Notes: generated from the letters alone by a model not told the origin. Shown: positions 26,353 through 39,002, numbered from the stretch's first letter. The stretch is 64,000 nucleotides of DNA from Microbispora siamensis (GCF_016863095.1 NZ_BOOF01000023.1:1-64000); one strand, 5' to 3'. Numbers and translations: made by a program.

Positions 26353-27861
26353 TCAGGTGACCGGAGCGGGACGCTTCGGCTGGAACAGCCAGGCGTCGAA
26401 CAGCCCCGTGAGGTTCTTGCCCGACACGCGCTCGGCCAGCGCGATGAACTCCTGCGTCGTGACGTTGCCGTACCTGTGGGCGTCGGTCCACGCCCTGATC
26501 AGCGGGAAGAACTTGTCGTCGCCGATCTCCCGCCGCAGGGCGTGCAGCGTCATCGCGCCGCGGGTGTAGACGGCGGAGCTGAACAGGTCGTCGGCGCGGG
26601 CCGCGCCCGGAGGGTAGGCCCACATGGCATCCCCCGCGTTCGCGTAGTAGCGCTTGAAAGCCGAATCGGCCGTGTACTGGCCGGTGTGCTCCGCCCACAG
26701 CCATTCGGCGTACGTCGCGAAGCCCTCGTTCAGCCACAGGTCCCGCCAGCGCCCGATGCTCAGGCTGTCGCCGAACCACTGGTGCGCGAGCTCGTGCGCG
26801 ATGATCGTGGGCTCGGGGGAGAAGCCGCCGTAGATGGGCTTGGTCTGGTTCTCCAGCGCGTACCCGGCCGCGTAGTCGTCGATCACGCCGCCCGTCGAGG
26901 AGAACGGGTACGGCCCGAACACGGTCGACCAGTAGTCGGTGATCTTCCCCGTCTGCGTGAGGAGCTGGTCGAGCGAGCCGCGGAAGGAGTCGGCGACGGC
27001 GACGTAGATCGGCAGTCCCTTGTCGCTCGTGCCGGTGCGGACCTGGAACTTCCCGGTCGTCATCGTGGCGAGGTAGCTCGCCATCGGGTGCTTCTCCCGC
27101 CAGACGAAGGTCGTCTTGCCCCCCTTGGTCTGCGGAGTCCCCGCCATCTCGCCGTTGGCGATCGCGGTCAGCCCCTCGGGGACGGAGATCTGGAAGTCGT
27201 AGGTCGCCTTGTCCGACGGGTGGTCGTTCGACGGGAACCAGGTCTTCGCGCCGTTCGGCTCACACGTGACGAACGCCCCGTCCGCCGTGGAGATGAAGCC
27301 GTACTCGCCGAGGTTGGCGGAGTCGCGCATCGGTTCGGGCACGCCCGAGTAGTCGACCGTCACCGCGAACCGGTCGCCGTTCGAGATCCGCCGGCCCGGC
27401 TGGATCACGAGCTCGTCCTGGCTGCGGCTGAACGAGGCAGTTCCGCCGTCCACCGTCACCCGGCTCACCGTGAGCCCGTGCAGGTCCAGGTCGAACGACG
27501 TCAGGTCCTGTACGGCCTTCGCCTCGATCGTGGCGCTGCCCGCGAGCTTCCTGGACGCCGGGTCGTACGACAGGCGCAGGTCGTAGTGCTGGACGTCGTA
27601 GCCGCCGTTGCCGTCACTGGGGAAGTCGGGGTCGCCGATCCCCGGGGCGCCGGTGGTGCCCCTCGACGCGCCCGCACCCGGCGATGCCGGAGCGGCCGCC
27701 ACCAGGGACGGCACGACCGCGCCCTCGGACGGCGCGCAGGCGGTGGCGGCCCCCACGGCCACGGCGCAGATCAGGGCGGAGACCGACCTGACGGCCCGCA
27801 CCGGTGTGGTGGTCGGCGTCGTGGTCGTCACTGAGAACGGAGGAAGACGGTGCGTGGACAT
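26353..27861 (-). CDS. M1-family aminopeptidase, exported
   Basis: A 502-residue zinc metallopeptidase of family M1. The zinc site is HELAHQW with the third ligand in NEGFATYAE; YALENQT stands where the family has its G-x-M-E-N exopeptidase motif. The N-terminus has a hydrophobic signal (VSALICAVAVGAATAC) with a lipobox-like ATAC, so it may be a lipoprotein. A linker of about 40 residues precedes the catalytic part. Residues after the zinc domain are fewer than in PepN-type enzymes, as in small secreted M1 members. Confidence 0.88.
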   Translation of the reverse strand: MSTHRLPPFSVTTTTPTTTPVRAVRSVSALICAVAVGAATACAPSEGAVVPSLVAAAPASPGAGASRGTTGAPGIGDPDFPSDGNGGYDVQHYDLRLSYDPASRKLAGSATIEAKAVQDLTSFDLDLHGLTVSRVTVDGGTASFSRSQDELVIQPGRRISNGDRFAVTVDYSGVPEPMRDSANLGEYGFISTADGAFVTCEPNGAKTWFPSNDHPSDKATYDFQISVPEGLTAIANGEMAGTPQTKGGKTTFVWREKHPMASYLATMTTGKFQVRTGTSDKGLPIYVAVADSFRGSLDQLLTQTGKITDYWSTVFGPYPFSSTGGVIDDYAAGYALENQTKPIYGGFSPEPTIIAHELAHQWFGDSLSIGRWRDLWLNEGFATYAEWLWAEHTGQYTADSAFKRYYANAGDAMWAYPPGAARADDLFSSAVYTRGAMTLHALRREIGDDKFFPLIRAWTDAHRYGNVTTQEFIALAERVSGKNLTGLFDAWLFQPKRPAPVT

Positions 27862-27962
27862 ATGTCTGGCAACTCTACGCGAGGCCGTGGCGTGGTCCGG
27901 GTAGTGACTCCGGACGTTTTCCCTGCTCGCGGGGGTCGCCGGGGTTCCCGCGGGCGCGCGGG

Positions 27963-28469
27963 TCAGGCGTCCACGACGAGCGTACGGGCCGCCTTGTCGT
28001 GCAGGGCCTGCTTCCTGCGGTCGAACAGGATCCACGCGAGGTTCACCAGTCCGAGGCAGCACAGCCAGCCCAGCACGATCTCCACCGCCTGCCGCACCGC
28101 GATCGGCCCGGGGCCGGCCGGCTCCCCGGTCTCCCGCACGACGCGCATGCCGAACAGCCTCTTGCCCACGGTCTGGCCGTTCCAGAACGACTGGAGCAAC
28201 CAGTAGTAGAGGAACCCGATCACTCCCATGAGAAGTCCGTTGCCGACCGGGATCCGCGCCACCGCCCCCGCCGTGCTGTCGTACACGACCCTCCAGTTGT
28301 CCCAGGTGAGCGGTGAGGTGACGAGTCCGACGAGCGCGGCGTCCACGATCCCGGCGAACAGACGGCGCCAGCGGCCGGCGAGCCGCGGCGCCGTCTGCCC
28401 GAAGGGCGGGGGCGTCCAGGGAATCCTCGGTTCCTCGTACGGGTTTCCCGGAGGCGGCGGTGTTCCCAT
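27963..28469 (-). CDS. RDD-family membrane protein
   Basis: A 168-residue membrane protein. A Pro-rich N-terminus leads to LAGRWRRLFAGIVDAALVG, which carries the R-x-x-A-x-x-x-D pattern of RDD proteins. Two more TM segments follow, with GKRLFGMRVV between them, and the ending is DRRKQALHDKAARTLVV. The role is unknown; some RDD proteins move ions. The ATG at 28469 was taken as the start; a TTG upstream cannot be excluded. Confidence 0.8.
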   Translation of the reverse strand: MGTPPPPGNPYEEPRIPWTPPPFGQTAPRLAGRWRRLFAGIVDAALVGLVTSPLTWDNWRVVYDSTAGAVARIPVGNGLLMGVIGFLYYWLLQSFWNGQTVGKRLFGMRVVRETGEPAGPGPIAVRQAVEIVLGWLCCLGLVNLAWILFDRRKQALHDKAARTLVVDA

Positions 28470-28526
28470 GGCTGAATGGTCACCCCGCCGCCCTTCGGTC
28501 AAAGCCGGGCACGCGCAAAGGGTGGG

Positions 28527-29633
<1,107 letters not shown>

Positions 29634-29643
29634 TCAACTGTCG

Positions 29644-29658
29644 ATTGGCGTGGCCAAT
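29644..29658. promoter_or_regulatory. Lrp/AsnC-type operator in the hppD promoter region
   Basis: ATTGG-CGTGG-CCAAT is a perfect 15-bp palindrome, the usual size of Lrp/AsnC sites. It lies 14 nt before the hppD start and about 70 nt before the divergent regulator gene. Confidence 0.5.
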
Positions 29659-29726
29659 TTGTGCAACAGTGAGTTGATTCGGTGGACAATATGCTCAATC
29701 TTCGCCTCGTACAAGGGGAAACCGTT

Positions 29727-30194
29727 ATGACGATTGACCACCTCGACGCCCGGCTCGTCGCCCTGCTGGCCGCCGAGCCCAGGATCGGCGTCCTCGAGTG
29801 CTCCCGAAGGCTGAACGTCGCCCGGGGAACGGTGCAGGCCCGGCTCGATCGCATGGCCGCGAAGGGGGTCATCACCGGCTACGGCCCGGACATCGATCCG
29901 GCCGCGCTCGGCTTCGACGTGACGGCGTTCGTGACGTTGCACATCAGGCAGGTCGCGGGGCACGTGCCGGTGGCCGACCAACTCGCGCTCGTCCCCGAGG
30001 TCCTGGAGGTCCACACGATCACCGGCGGGGGAGACATGCTCTGCCGCGTGGTCGCCCGCAGCAACGCCGACCTCCAGCGCGTCATCGACCTGATCGTGGA
30101 CGTGCAGGGCGTCGTACGGACCGAATCGGTGATCGCGCTCGACACGCCGGTGCCGTACCGGACCCTCCCGCTCGTCCGTGCCGCCGGGGGCTGA
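29727..30194 (+). CDS. Lrp/AsnC-family regulator of hppD
   Basis: A 155-residue feast/famine regulator. The helix-turn-helix lies at about 10-55 (LDARLVALLAAEPRIGVLECSRRLNVARGTVQARLDRM), the ligand-binding RAM domain after it (FVTLHIRQV, VLEVHTITGGGDMLCRVVA). It would respond to an aromatic amino acid or keto acid and control hppD across the shared promoter. The ATG at 29727 has AAGGGG upstream. Confidence 0.85.
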   Translation: MTIDHLDARLVALLAAEPRIGVLECSRRLNVARGTVQARLDRMAAKGVITGYGPDIDPAALGFDVTAFVTLHIRQVAGHVPVADQLALVPEVLEVHTITGGGDMLCRVVARSNADLQRVIDLIVDVQGVVRTESVIALDTPVPYRTLPLVRAAGG

Positions 30195-30355
30195 CACCGG
30201 TTTTCCACAGTGCCCTTGCGAAGGACAGGCTTTTCCACAGACGTCGCGGGAAGTGCCGGACCATCGATGGCCATCGTTTACCGTGGTTCCATCCGCCCAG
30301 CTCAGAGGGCACAAATGGGCGTAGCGGGGGTATCGGACTTATCGGGGGTCACAGC

Positions 30356-32848
30356 GTGGACAGCGCCGAAGAGGGCCCGATCGGGGAGGGCGCCGCGGAT
30401 CCGCGGGCGCCACTCGGCGGCCCGAACGGGGGAGGAGGCGGCGGGGACGGCGACGCGCCGAAGCCTCGCCGGCGAAGACGGCTGCCGCGTGTCCTCCTCG
30501 CGAGCCTGGGCGCCGGAATCGTCGGGCTCGTCGTGTTCCTCGCCGTGGTGTGGGCGCTGACCCCCATCCCGGACAGCACCCAGGAACTGGCGACGGCCCA
30601 GGGCTCGGTGATCTACTACCGGGACGGCAGGACGGTCCTCGCCACCGAGGGCGTCAACCGCAAGAACGTGCCGCTCACACAGGTCCCCCAGGTCGTCAGA
30701 AGCGCGGTCATCGCGGCGGAGAACCGGACGTTCTACCAGGACCAGGGCGTCTCCCTGTCCGGTACGGCCCGCGCCGTCTGGTCGACGGTCACCGGGCGTC
30801 AGCTCCAGGGCGGCTCTACGATCACCCAGCAGATGGTCCGCAACTACTACAGCGGCCTCGGTCAGGAACGCTCCATCGGGCGCAAGCTCAAGGAGATCAT
30901 GATCGCGCTGAAGGTGGATCGTTCCAAGCCGAAAGACTGGGTGCTGGAGCGCTACCTGAACACCATCTACTTCGGCCGCGGGGCGTACGGCATCCAGGCC
31001 GCCGCGCGGGCCTACTTCGACAAGGACGTGCAGAACCTGACGGCGGCCGAGGGCGCCTACCTCGCCGCCGTGATCCAGCAGCCCACCCGGTTCGCCAACC
31101 CGACCGGGGACGCGCTCGACGCGGTGAAGGCCAGATGGACGTCGGTGATCCGGGGCATGCGCGAGACCGGCGCGATCAGCCGTGAAGAGGCCGACGCCCA
31201 GGTGTTCCCCACACTCGCCAAGCAGCGGGCGCCGCTGTCCCTCGGCGGTCAGAACGGCTACATGCTGGCGCAGGTGCGCGCCGAGCTGAACCGGCTCGGC
31301 TACACCGACGAGGACATCAACCACGGCGGCCTGAAGGTCACCACGACGTTCGACAAGAAGCTGATGGCGCAGGCCCAGCAGGCGGTCAAGTCGGTCCTGC
31401 CGGACGACACCCCCAAGAAGGTCCGCACCGGCCTGGCGGCCGTCGATCCCGAGACCGGCGAGGTCGTCGCCTTCTACGGCGGCCGTTACGAGACCAACCA
31501 GTACGACAACGCCTTCTCCGCCAAGGTCCAGGCCGGCTCGACCTTCAAGCCCTACACGCTGGCCGCCGCGCTCGAAGCCGGATACGGGCTCGACACGCTG
31601 GTCTACGGCAACTCCCCCATCCGTATCGGCTCCGCCGACATCCCCAACTCGGGCGGCAAGTCGTACGGGCAGGCGATCACCCTGCTCCAGGCGACGCAGT
31701 TCTCGGTCAACACCGCCTTCGTGGACCTCGGGCAGCGGATCGGCCTCGACAAGGTCGTCGCGGCGGCGCGGGCCGCGGGGATCCCCGCGGCGCAACTCAC
31801 CCCACACCAGAGCGCCGCCACGTTGCCCCTCGGCGTGGCCTCGGTGAGCGCCGTGCAGCAGGCCTCCGGGTTCGCCACCTTCGCCGCGGGAGGCATCCAC
31901 CATGAGCCGCACGTGATCCGGGCGGTCACCGACAGCACCGGACTCACCCGGAAGTTCGCCCCGGCCGGCACCCGGGCCTTCAGCGAGAACACCGCCGCCG
32001 ACACGACGTACGCGCTGGAGCAGGTGGTGCGCAGCGGCACCGGCACCGCCGCGCGGTTGTGGGACCGCCCGGTGGCGGGCAAGACCGGCACCACCGACGA
32101 GTCGGCGGCCGTCTGGTTCTCCGGCTACGTCCCCCAACTGGCCGTCGCGGTCGACATGTTCCGCGACGACAACAAGCCGGTGACCGTCCCCGGCTACGGC
32201 GAGTTGTACGGGGGCACGCTGCCCGCCGAGATCTGGAAGACCTTCATGAGCACCGCCATGGAGGGCAAGCCGGTCCGGGAGTTCCCCGACCCGGTCACGT
32301 GGAACCCCTACTACTGGGACACCTACGGGATGGCGATGCCTCAGCAGAGCGAGGCCCCCACGGCCTATCCGTCGGCGCCGGCCGGGTCGCCCATCCCGTA
32401 CGGGCCGGGTGACGGGCCGACCGTGCCCGGCCCCGACATGCCCGGCGTGCCCGGCGGGCCCACAGGTGCGGACGAGGAGCAGCAGGGCGCGACCGGCCAG
32501 GACCGCGAGGCCGGCCCGAGAGGCGGCGCGAACGGCATCAGCGGCGCGAACGGCATCGGCGACACGACCGGCCCGAACGGCCCGACCGGCACGGGGCGTG
32601 CCCGCGACACGGGTGCCGCGGACCCCGCCACCCGCGCCGCCACCGGGACGGGAACCACCAGATCCGACGCGGGCACCAGACGGTCCGGCCAGACCGACCC
32701 GGGCACGCGGCGAACCGGCCAGACGGGCCAGACCGGTCAGGCTGCTCAGAACGGGCAGGCCGGCCAGACTGGTCAGAACGGTCAGGCAGGCCCGGTCACG
32801 CAGATCCCCGGGCCGCAGCTCCCGGTCGCCCAGGTTCCCGCCCGCTGA
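30356..32848 (+). CDS. Class A penicillin-binding protein
   Basis: An 830-residue bifunctional peptidoglycan synthase. After a cytoplasmic lead with the basic patch KPRRRRRLPR there is one TM helix (about 40-62). The glycosyltransferase domain shows AAENRTFYQDQGV and GGSTITQQMVRNYY. The transpeptidase domain has the active-site GSTFKPYT (SxxK), SVNTAF (SxN) and GKTGTTDES (KTG). The last ~170 residues are a low-complexity tail of Gly/Thr/Gln/Pro, including GQTGQTGQAAQNGQAGQTGQ, likely flexible in the wall. The GTG at 30356 is preceded by GGGGGT. Confidence 0.93.
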   Translation: MDSAEEGPIGEGAADPRAPLGGPNGGGGGGDGDAPKPRRRRRLPRVLLASLGAGIVGLVVFLAVVWALTPIPDSTQELATAQGSVIYYRDGRTVLATEGVNRKNVPLTQVPQVVRSAVIAAENRTFYQDQGVSLSGTARAVWSTVTGRQLQGGSTITQQMVRNYYSGLGQERSIGRKLKEIMIALKVDRSKPKDWVLERYLNTIYFGRGAYGIQAAARAYFDKDVQNLTAAEGAYLAAVIQQPTRFANPTGDALDAVKARWTSVIRGMRETGAISREEADAQVFPTLAKQRAPLSLGGQNGYMLAQVRAELNRLGYTDEDINHGGLKVTTTFDKKLMAQAQQAVKSVLPDDTPKKVRTGLAAVDPETGEVVAFYGGRYETNQYDNAFSAKVQAGSTFKPYTLAAALEAGYGLDTLVYGNSPIRIGSADIPNSGGKSYGQAITLLQATQFSVNTAFVDLGQRIGLDKVVAAARAAGIPAAQLTPHQSAATLPLGVASVSAVQQASGFATFAAGGIHHEPHVIRAVTDSTGLTRKFAPAGTRAFSENTAADTTYALEQVVRSGTGTAARLWDRPVAGKTGTTDESAAVWFSGYVPQLAVAVDMFRDDNKPVTVPGYGELYGGTLPAEIWKTFMSTAMEGKPVREFPDPVTWNPYYWDTYGMAMPQQSEAPTAYPSAPAGSPIPYGPGDGPTVPGPDMPGVPGGPTGADEEQQGATGQDREAGPRGGANGISGANGIGDTTGPNGPTGTGRARDTGAADPATRAATGTGTTRSDAGTRRSGQTDPGTRRTGQTGQTGQAAQNGQAGQTGQNGQAGPVTQIPGPQLPVAQVPAR

Positions 32849-33067
32849 CGGCCCGGCCCGGCATCCCAGCGGCGGGCGACTGACGCGCGAAGACGCTGTG
32901 GCGGCGCTTGACGTCACAAAGGCGGTCCGGCACGGCCGGAGCGAGGCCGCCGACCACGCTCTCCCGGGGGTTCGGAAGGTGAAGGGCTTGCCCCCGCTGA
33001 CGGGGAGGGCTTCGGCGAGCGCGCGCTGTTTGGCCATGATCGCCTCGGCTGAGAAGGAGGAGGGGCT

Positions 33068-33961
33068 TCAGGGTTCGCTGCGGGCGGTCTCCAGGAATCG
33101 TGTGACCAGGGGGTTCTGGTCGTCGCGACGCCAGGCCACTGCGACGGCGGTGCGTGCGCTGTTCGGTTCGATCCGGCGGTATGCGACACCCTTGAGGCGG
33201 ATCCGCCGGATGCTCGCCGGGGCGAGTGACACTCCCAGTCCTGCCTCGACGAGCGCGCAGACCGTCTGCCATTCGACCGCCTGCTGGCCAAGGCGGGGTT
33301 CGAAACCCGCACTGCGGCACAAGTCGAGGATCCGGTCATGCAACATCGGTCCGGCAGTGCGGGGCAGCAACACGAACGGTTCGTCCGCGAGTGCTTTGAT
33401 CGGGAGGACGCGCTGGGCCGCAAGGGGGTGGGCGGCCGGCACGACCGCGATGAACTCCTCGGACAAGATCGTCTCGGTCGCCAGCCCCGGCTCGTCCGGC
33501 GGCTCGCGCAGGAGTCCCACGTCGATCACGTGCTCGTGGAGAGCGGTCACCTGCGGCGCTGTGGTCATCTCGCGGATCTCCATCTCCACCTGGGGAAACC
33601 GATCGTGGTAGGCGCGCAACAAGCCCGGCAGGACGGTCAGCGCGAGCGATGCGGAAAAGCCGATCCGGATACGACCGGCCTCACCGCTGCCAGTGCGTCG
33701 GGCCGCGTCCAGGCCGACGGCGATCTCGTCGAGTGCGCGCCGAGCGGCGGGCAGGAGTTGGTGTCCTGCCTCGGTGAGGGCGACCGCGCCGGGTCCTCGG
33801 GTGAACAGCGGGTGCCCGACCTTCGCTTCCAGGCGGCGGATCTGCTGGCTGAGCGGTGGTTGCGCGATGCCCAGCCGCTCCGCTGTGCGCCCAAAGTGAA
33901 GTTCCTCGGAGAGGACCGCGAAGGCGTGAAGCTGCTGGAGGCTGAGCTCAGGACGGTCCAT
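33068..33961 (-). CDS. LysR-family transcriptional regulator
   Basis: A 297-residue LysR regulator: the N-terminal helix-turn-helix is FAVLSEELHFGRTAERLGIAQPPLSQQIRRLE, followed by a periplasmic-binding-like effector domain (IRIGFSASLALTVLPGLL, VDVGLLREPP). It is divergent from the RidA gene by 73 nt and probably controls the RidA/epimerase unit. The ATG at 33961 fits the usual LysR length; a further upstream ATG would add an unrelated 36 residues. Confidence 0.87.
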   Translation of the reverse strand: MDRPELSLQQLHAFAVLSEELHFGRTAERLGIAQPPLSQQIRRLEAKVGHPLFTRGPGAVALTEAGHQLLPAARRALDEIAVGLDAARRTGSGEAGRIRIGFSASLALTVLPGLLRAYHDRFPQVEMEIREMTTAPQVTALHEHVIDVGLLREPPDEPGLATETILSEEFIAVVPAAHPLAAQRVLPIKALADEPFVLLPRTAGPMLHDRILDLCRSAGFEPRLGQQAVEWQTVCALVEAGLGVSLAPASIRRIRLKGVAYRRIEPNSARTAVAVAWRRDDQNPLVTRFLETARSEP

Positions 33962-34034
33962 ACCTGTAGAGATATCAGATGATTCTCCTGAACGTGTTGG
34001 ACATATCGCTGCTGGTTGCCTACCTTTTCGCGAC

Positions 34035-34448
34035 ATGACAGAGCGACGCGTGATCGTGAGTGGATCCACCTTCGAAGAGGAGATCGGCTACGCACGGGCG
34101 GTGATCGACGGCGACTGGGTGCACGTGTCCGGGACGACCGGGTTCGACTACGCGACCATGACGATCTCCACCGACGTGGTCGAGCAGGCCGAGCAGTGCC
34201 TGCGCAACGTCGAATCGGCACTGGCCGAGGCGGGTTGCTCGTTCGCCGACGTCGTCCGGGTCAGATACCTGCTGCCCGACCGTGAGGACTTCCAGCCGTG
34301 CTGGCCGATTCTGCGCCGCTGTTTCGGTGACATCCGCCCGGCCGCGACGATGCTCGTGTGCGGGCTCTCCGATTCCCGCATGAAGTTCGAGATCGAGGTG
34401 TACGCACGACGGCCCGCAGAGCCAAGGCCCGCACCCGCTGCTTACTGA
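34035..34448 (+). CDS. RidA/YjgF-family enamine deaminase
   Basis: A 137-residue RidA-like protein: IGYARAVIDGDWVHVSGTTGFDY at the N-terminus, QAEQCLRNVESALAEAG and VVRVRYLL, and a PAATMLVCGLSDSRMKFEIEV ending. RidA proteins hydrolyse reactive enamine/imine intermediates of PLP enzymes; however, the Arg of the canonical VRxxxP-E arrangement cannot be verified by eye, so activity is uncertain. It is likely co-transcribed with the epimerase. Confidence 0.82.
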   Translation: MTERRVIVSGSTFEEEIGYARAVIDGDWVHVSGTTGFDYATMTISTDVVEQAEQCLRNVESALAEAGCSFADVVRVRYLLPDREDFQPCWPILRRCFGDIRPAATMLVCGLSDSRMKFEIEVYARRPAEPRPAPAAY

Positions 34449-34585
34449 CCGGCAGGAGGAACAGGTCCCGCGAATCGCCTCATGCGCGCTGCTCCAGATT
34501 TCGCGCTCCACGAACGAGCGAGGGCCTCGATGATCCGCCTTGCTGTGCGTCCGATAGAACCCCCTGAGTGCAACGAGGCTGATCG

Positions 34586-35695
34586 ATGACCATCGCCGCT
34601 GTCCATGTCCACCGTCTGGTGGCTCCCCTCCACACGCCGTTCGTCACCGCCCTGGCGCACCTGACCCACGTCTCGACCGTCGTCGTCGAGATCGTCGACC
34701 GCGACGGGCGCTCCGGCTTCGGTGAGGCGCCGGAGGTGTGGACTGTCACCGGATCCTCACTCGCCTCCAGCGAGGCGTGCGTCAGCGAGGTCTTCGCCCC
34801 GCTTCTCGTCGGCCGCGATGCCGATGACCTGGTGGAGAACTGTCGCAGAGTCAGCGGCGCCGTGGTCGGCAACGAGCCGGCCAAGGCCGCGGTGGACATC
34901 GCGCTCCACGATCTCGCCGCGGTCCGCCTCGGGGTCCCGCTGGTCCGGATGCTCGGCGGCTCCCGGCTGGTGGTGCCCACCGATGTGAGCCTTGCAGCCG
35001 GCACGGTGGACAGCCTGTCCAGGGCGGCGAAGAGCCGGGCCGCGGAGGGCTTCGACGTGCTGAAAGTCAAGGTCGGCACGGACGCGGTCACAGACATCGA
35101 CCGTGTGACGGCGGTCCGCCAGGCGGCCGGTCCCGAGGTGAGGATCCGTCTCGACGCCAACCAGGGGTGGACGCCCCGCGAGGCGGTACGGGTCATCCGC
35201 TCGCTGGAGGACGTCGGCATGGGGGTGGAGTTCGTCGAACAGCCGGTGGCCTACCGGGATGTGGAGGGCCTGGCCTGGGTGAGCGACCACGTCGAGACCC
35301 CGATCATGGCGGACGAGTCCGTCTTCGACGTGCGCGACCTGGTGGAGGTGATCCGCCGGCGCGCGGCGGACATGATAAACGTCAAGCTGGCGAAGAGCGG
35401 TGGGCTCAGCGGCGCCCGCACCCTCCTCGAACTGGCGCGAGCCCAGGGCATGGGCACCATCCTCGGCTCCATGTTGGAGACCGAGATCGGCACCGGCGCC
35501 GCGGCGAGCCTGGTAGCCGCCTACGGGACCACGATGGTGAGCGACCTCGACGCGGTGTGGTGGCTCCGGCGCCCCGCCGTCGTCGGCGGCATGCGGTACC
35601 AAGGCGCTGCGGTCGTGCTGCCCGACGCGCCGGGCCTGGGCATCTCCGGTCTGGTCGCGGCAGAAGTCCGGGAAGCCACGGAGGCACGGACATGA
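34586..35695 (+). CDS. Enolase-superfamily dipeptide epimerase-like protein
   Basis: A 369-residue mandelate-racemase/muconate-lactonizing fold enzyme. FDVLKVKVG holds the K-x-K base pair, RLDANQGW the first metal Asp, EFVEQPV the Glu, MADESVFD the third ligand and NVKLAKSGG the opposing Lys; SDLDAVWW near the end fits dipeptide epimerases (L-Ala-D/L-Glu type), which have a D-x-D at this place. This pattern suggests epimerisation of a dipeptide, perhaps from cell wall, but specificity is inferred. Its stop overlaps an ATG of a next gene that has been destroyed. Confidence 0.82.
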   Translation: MTIAAVHVHRLVAPLHTPFVTALAHLTHVSTVVVEIVDRDGRSGFGEAPEVWTVTGSSLASSEACVSEVFAPLLVGRDADDLVENCRRVSGAVVGNEPAKAAVDIALHDLAAVRLGVPLVRMLGGSRLVVPTDVSLAAGTVDSLSRAAKSRAAEGFDVLKVKVGTDAVTDIDRVTAVRQAAGPEVRIRLDANQGWTPREAVRVIRSLEDVGMGVEFVEQPVAYRDVEGLAWVSDHVETPIMADESVFDVRDLVEVIRRRAADMINVKLAKSGGLSGARTLLELARAQGMGTILGSMLETEIGTGAAASLVAAYGTTMVSDLDAVWWLRRPAVVGGMRYQGAAVVLPDAPGLGISGLVAAEVREATEART

Positions 35696-35742
35696 CGGTC
35701 GCCGTCCCTTCCGGAACCGCCCCCGAAGGATCGAGCCGATGA
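35692..35742 (+). pseudogene. Truncated start of a lost downstream gene
   Basis: ATG at 35692 overlaps the epimerase stop (ATGA), the usual sign of a coupled next gene. The frame runs only 16 codons (MTVAVPSGTAPEG...) before TGA, where sequence of an IS982-type transposase begins. The rest of this gene is gone. Confidence 0.5.
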
Positions 35743-35890
35743 CTGGCTGGGGCGTCCGGCTCGGACCGGACGCCCGCCCAAGCTCACCGACGCCGAGCTG
35801 CTCACCCTGGCCATCGCCCCGGCCCTGCTCGGCATCCGCCGCGCCACCAGCCGGCCCATCACCCGATCGCTGATCGCCTACGACCACTGA
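35735..35890 (+). mobile_element. IS982-type transposase remnant, internally deleted
   Basis: A single open frame fuses the N-terminal part of an IS982-family transposase (DDWLGRPARTGRPPKLTDAE, then LLTLAIAPALLG) to its C-terminal end (ITRSLIAYDH, stop). The ~200 residues between, with the catalytic acidic residues, are missing, so it is dead. No terminal repeats were recognised. Confidence 0.7.
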
Positions 35891-35913
35891 CCGGACTCAG
35901 GACTGACTCGTCT

Positions 35914-37911
<1,998 letters not shown>

Positions 37912-37973
37912 AAGCCCAGCCTCTCACACCGTCTGTTCTCCCGGACCGGGCCCGAACACCGTGATGATCACTG

Positions 37974-39002
37974 CTACGGACGCAATTCCAGGGAGATGTG
38001 GGGGGACAGCGCGCGGAGGAAGTCGAGGGCGTCGAAGATCGCGCCGGCGGAGGCGACGCCGGTGGTCCTGGTCCGCCCGGTGAGTATCCGGTCGACCGCC
38101 TCCACCGCGAGCGGCGCGGTGATGGCGTAGATGTCCTGGCCGCTCGCCACGGCGCGCCGCTCGTCGCCGCCGGAGCGCACGACGACGTCGACGAGGAAGG
38201 TCTGCGCGGACCGCCCACGCTCGTCCACCGGGGCCGGCGTCGGCGTGTCCGGGTCCGACAGGTCCCTTGCCGCCTCGACCGTCATGTAGGTGCGCACGTC
38301 GGGGATGGACAGGTGGCTGGGAATGGTGACGACGTCAGCCATCGTGAACTCCCCGATGACGGCCCGCGGCCCCATCGGCTCGGGGAACGGCCACTCCAGG
38401 ATCGGCGCCTTGTCGTCGCGGTACTCCAGCCGGCCGTTCGCGTAACGGACGCGCCGGCCGCCCCGCCGCTGCCCGGAGACCACGCCGGAGGCACGTGTCC
38501 CGGGGGTCGGGTGCCAACCGCTCAGCCCGTACGCGACGTGCGCCTCGTCGGCCGCCGTCCAGTCGCCCATCGCGGCGGTGGCCAGCAGGTCGCCGAAACC
38601 GCCGTAGAAGGCCATCGCAGGGACGATCACCGCTCCCGCCGCCCGGGCGCGGTCCGCGAAGTGCGTGAACGTGTCGACGTTGGCCTCGATCTCGGCCGCC
38701 ACATCCACGTACGGGATCCCGGCGCGCAGCGCCGCCTCGATCACGGGGGCGGCCGTCGCGGCGAAGGGCCCGGCACAGTTGACCACGGCCGCCGCGCCGG
38801 CCAGCGCGCGGTCGAGCGAGGCCGGGGCGTCGACCGACGCCGGGCGGGCCTCCAGCCCGGACTCGTACGCCAGCGTCTTCAGCTTGTCGGCGTCGCGCCC
38901 GGACAGAACCGGAACGAACCCGCGATCCCGCAGCTGTGCCACCACAAAGCGCCCGGTGTGCCCGTACGCGCCGAACACCGCCACCGTGAGGCCCGATCCC
39001 AT
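37974..39002 (-). CDS. Saccharopine dehydrogenase-like NAD(P)-binding protein
   Basis: A 342-residue protein with an N-terminal Rossmann fold: VAVFGAYGHTGRFVVAQL and VNCAGPFAATAAPVIEAALRAGIPYVDVAAE, which is the pattern of saccharopine dehydrogenase-like and trans-acting enoyl reductase proteins. The substrate is unknown. AAGGAG lies 5 nt before the ATG. It is divergent from, and probably controlled by, the GlxA-type regulator. Confidence 0.82.
   Translation of the reverse strand: MGSGLTVAVFGAYGHTGRFVVAQLRDRGFVPVLSGRDADKLKTLAYESGLEARPASVDAPASLDRALAGAAAVVNCAGPFAATAAPVIEAALRAGIPYVDVAAEIEANVDTFTHFADRARAAGAVIVPAMAFYGGFGDLLATAAMGDWTAADEAHVAYGLSGWHPTPGTRASGVVSGQRRGGRRVRYANGRLEYRDDKAPILEWPFPEPMGPRAVIGEFTMADVVTIPSHLSIPDVRTYMTVEAARDLSDPDTPTPAPVDERGRSAQTFLVDVVVRSGGDERRAVASGQDIYAITAPLAVEAVDRILTGRTRTTGVASAGAIFDALDFLRALSPHISLELRP

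Noticed and set aside
30302-33037. 911-codon minus-strand frame opposite the PBP gene
   Set aside because: The PBP on the plus strand has all motifs of a class A enzyme; the opposite frame is low-complexity and is a GC-rich shadow.
34482-34589. 35-codon frame ending ATGA on the epimerase start
   Set aside because: The overlap looks like coupling, but there is no ribosome-binding site at a good distance and no recognisable sequence, so it is too weak to call.
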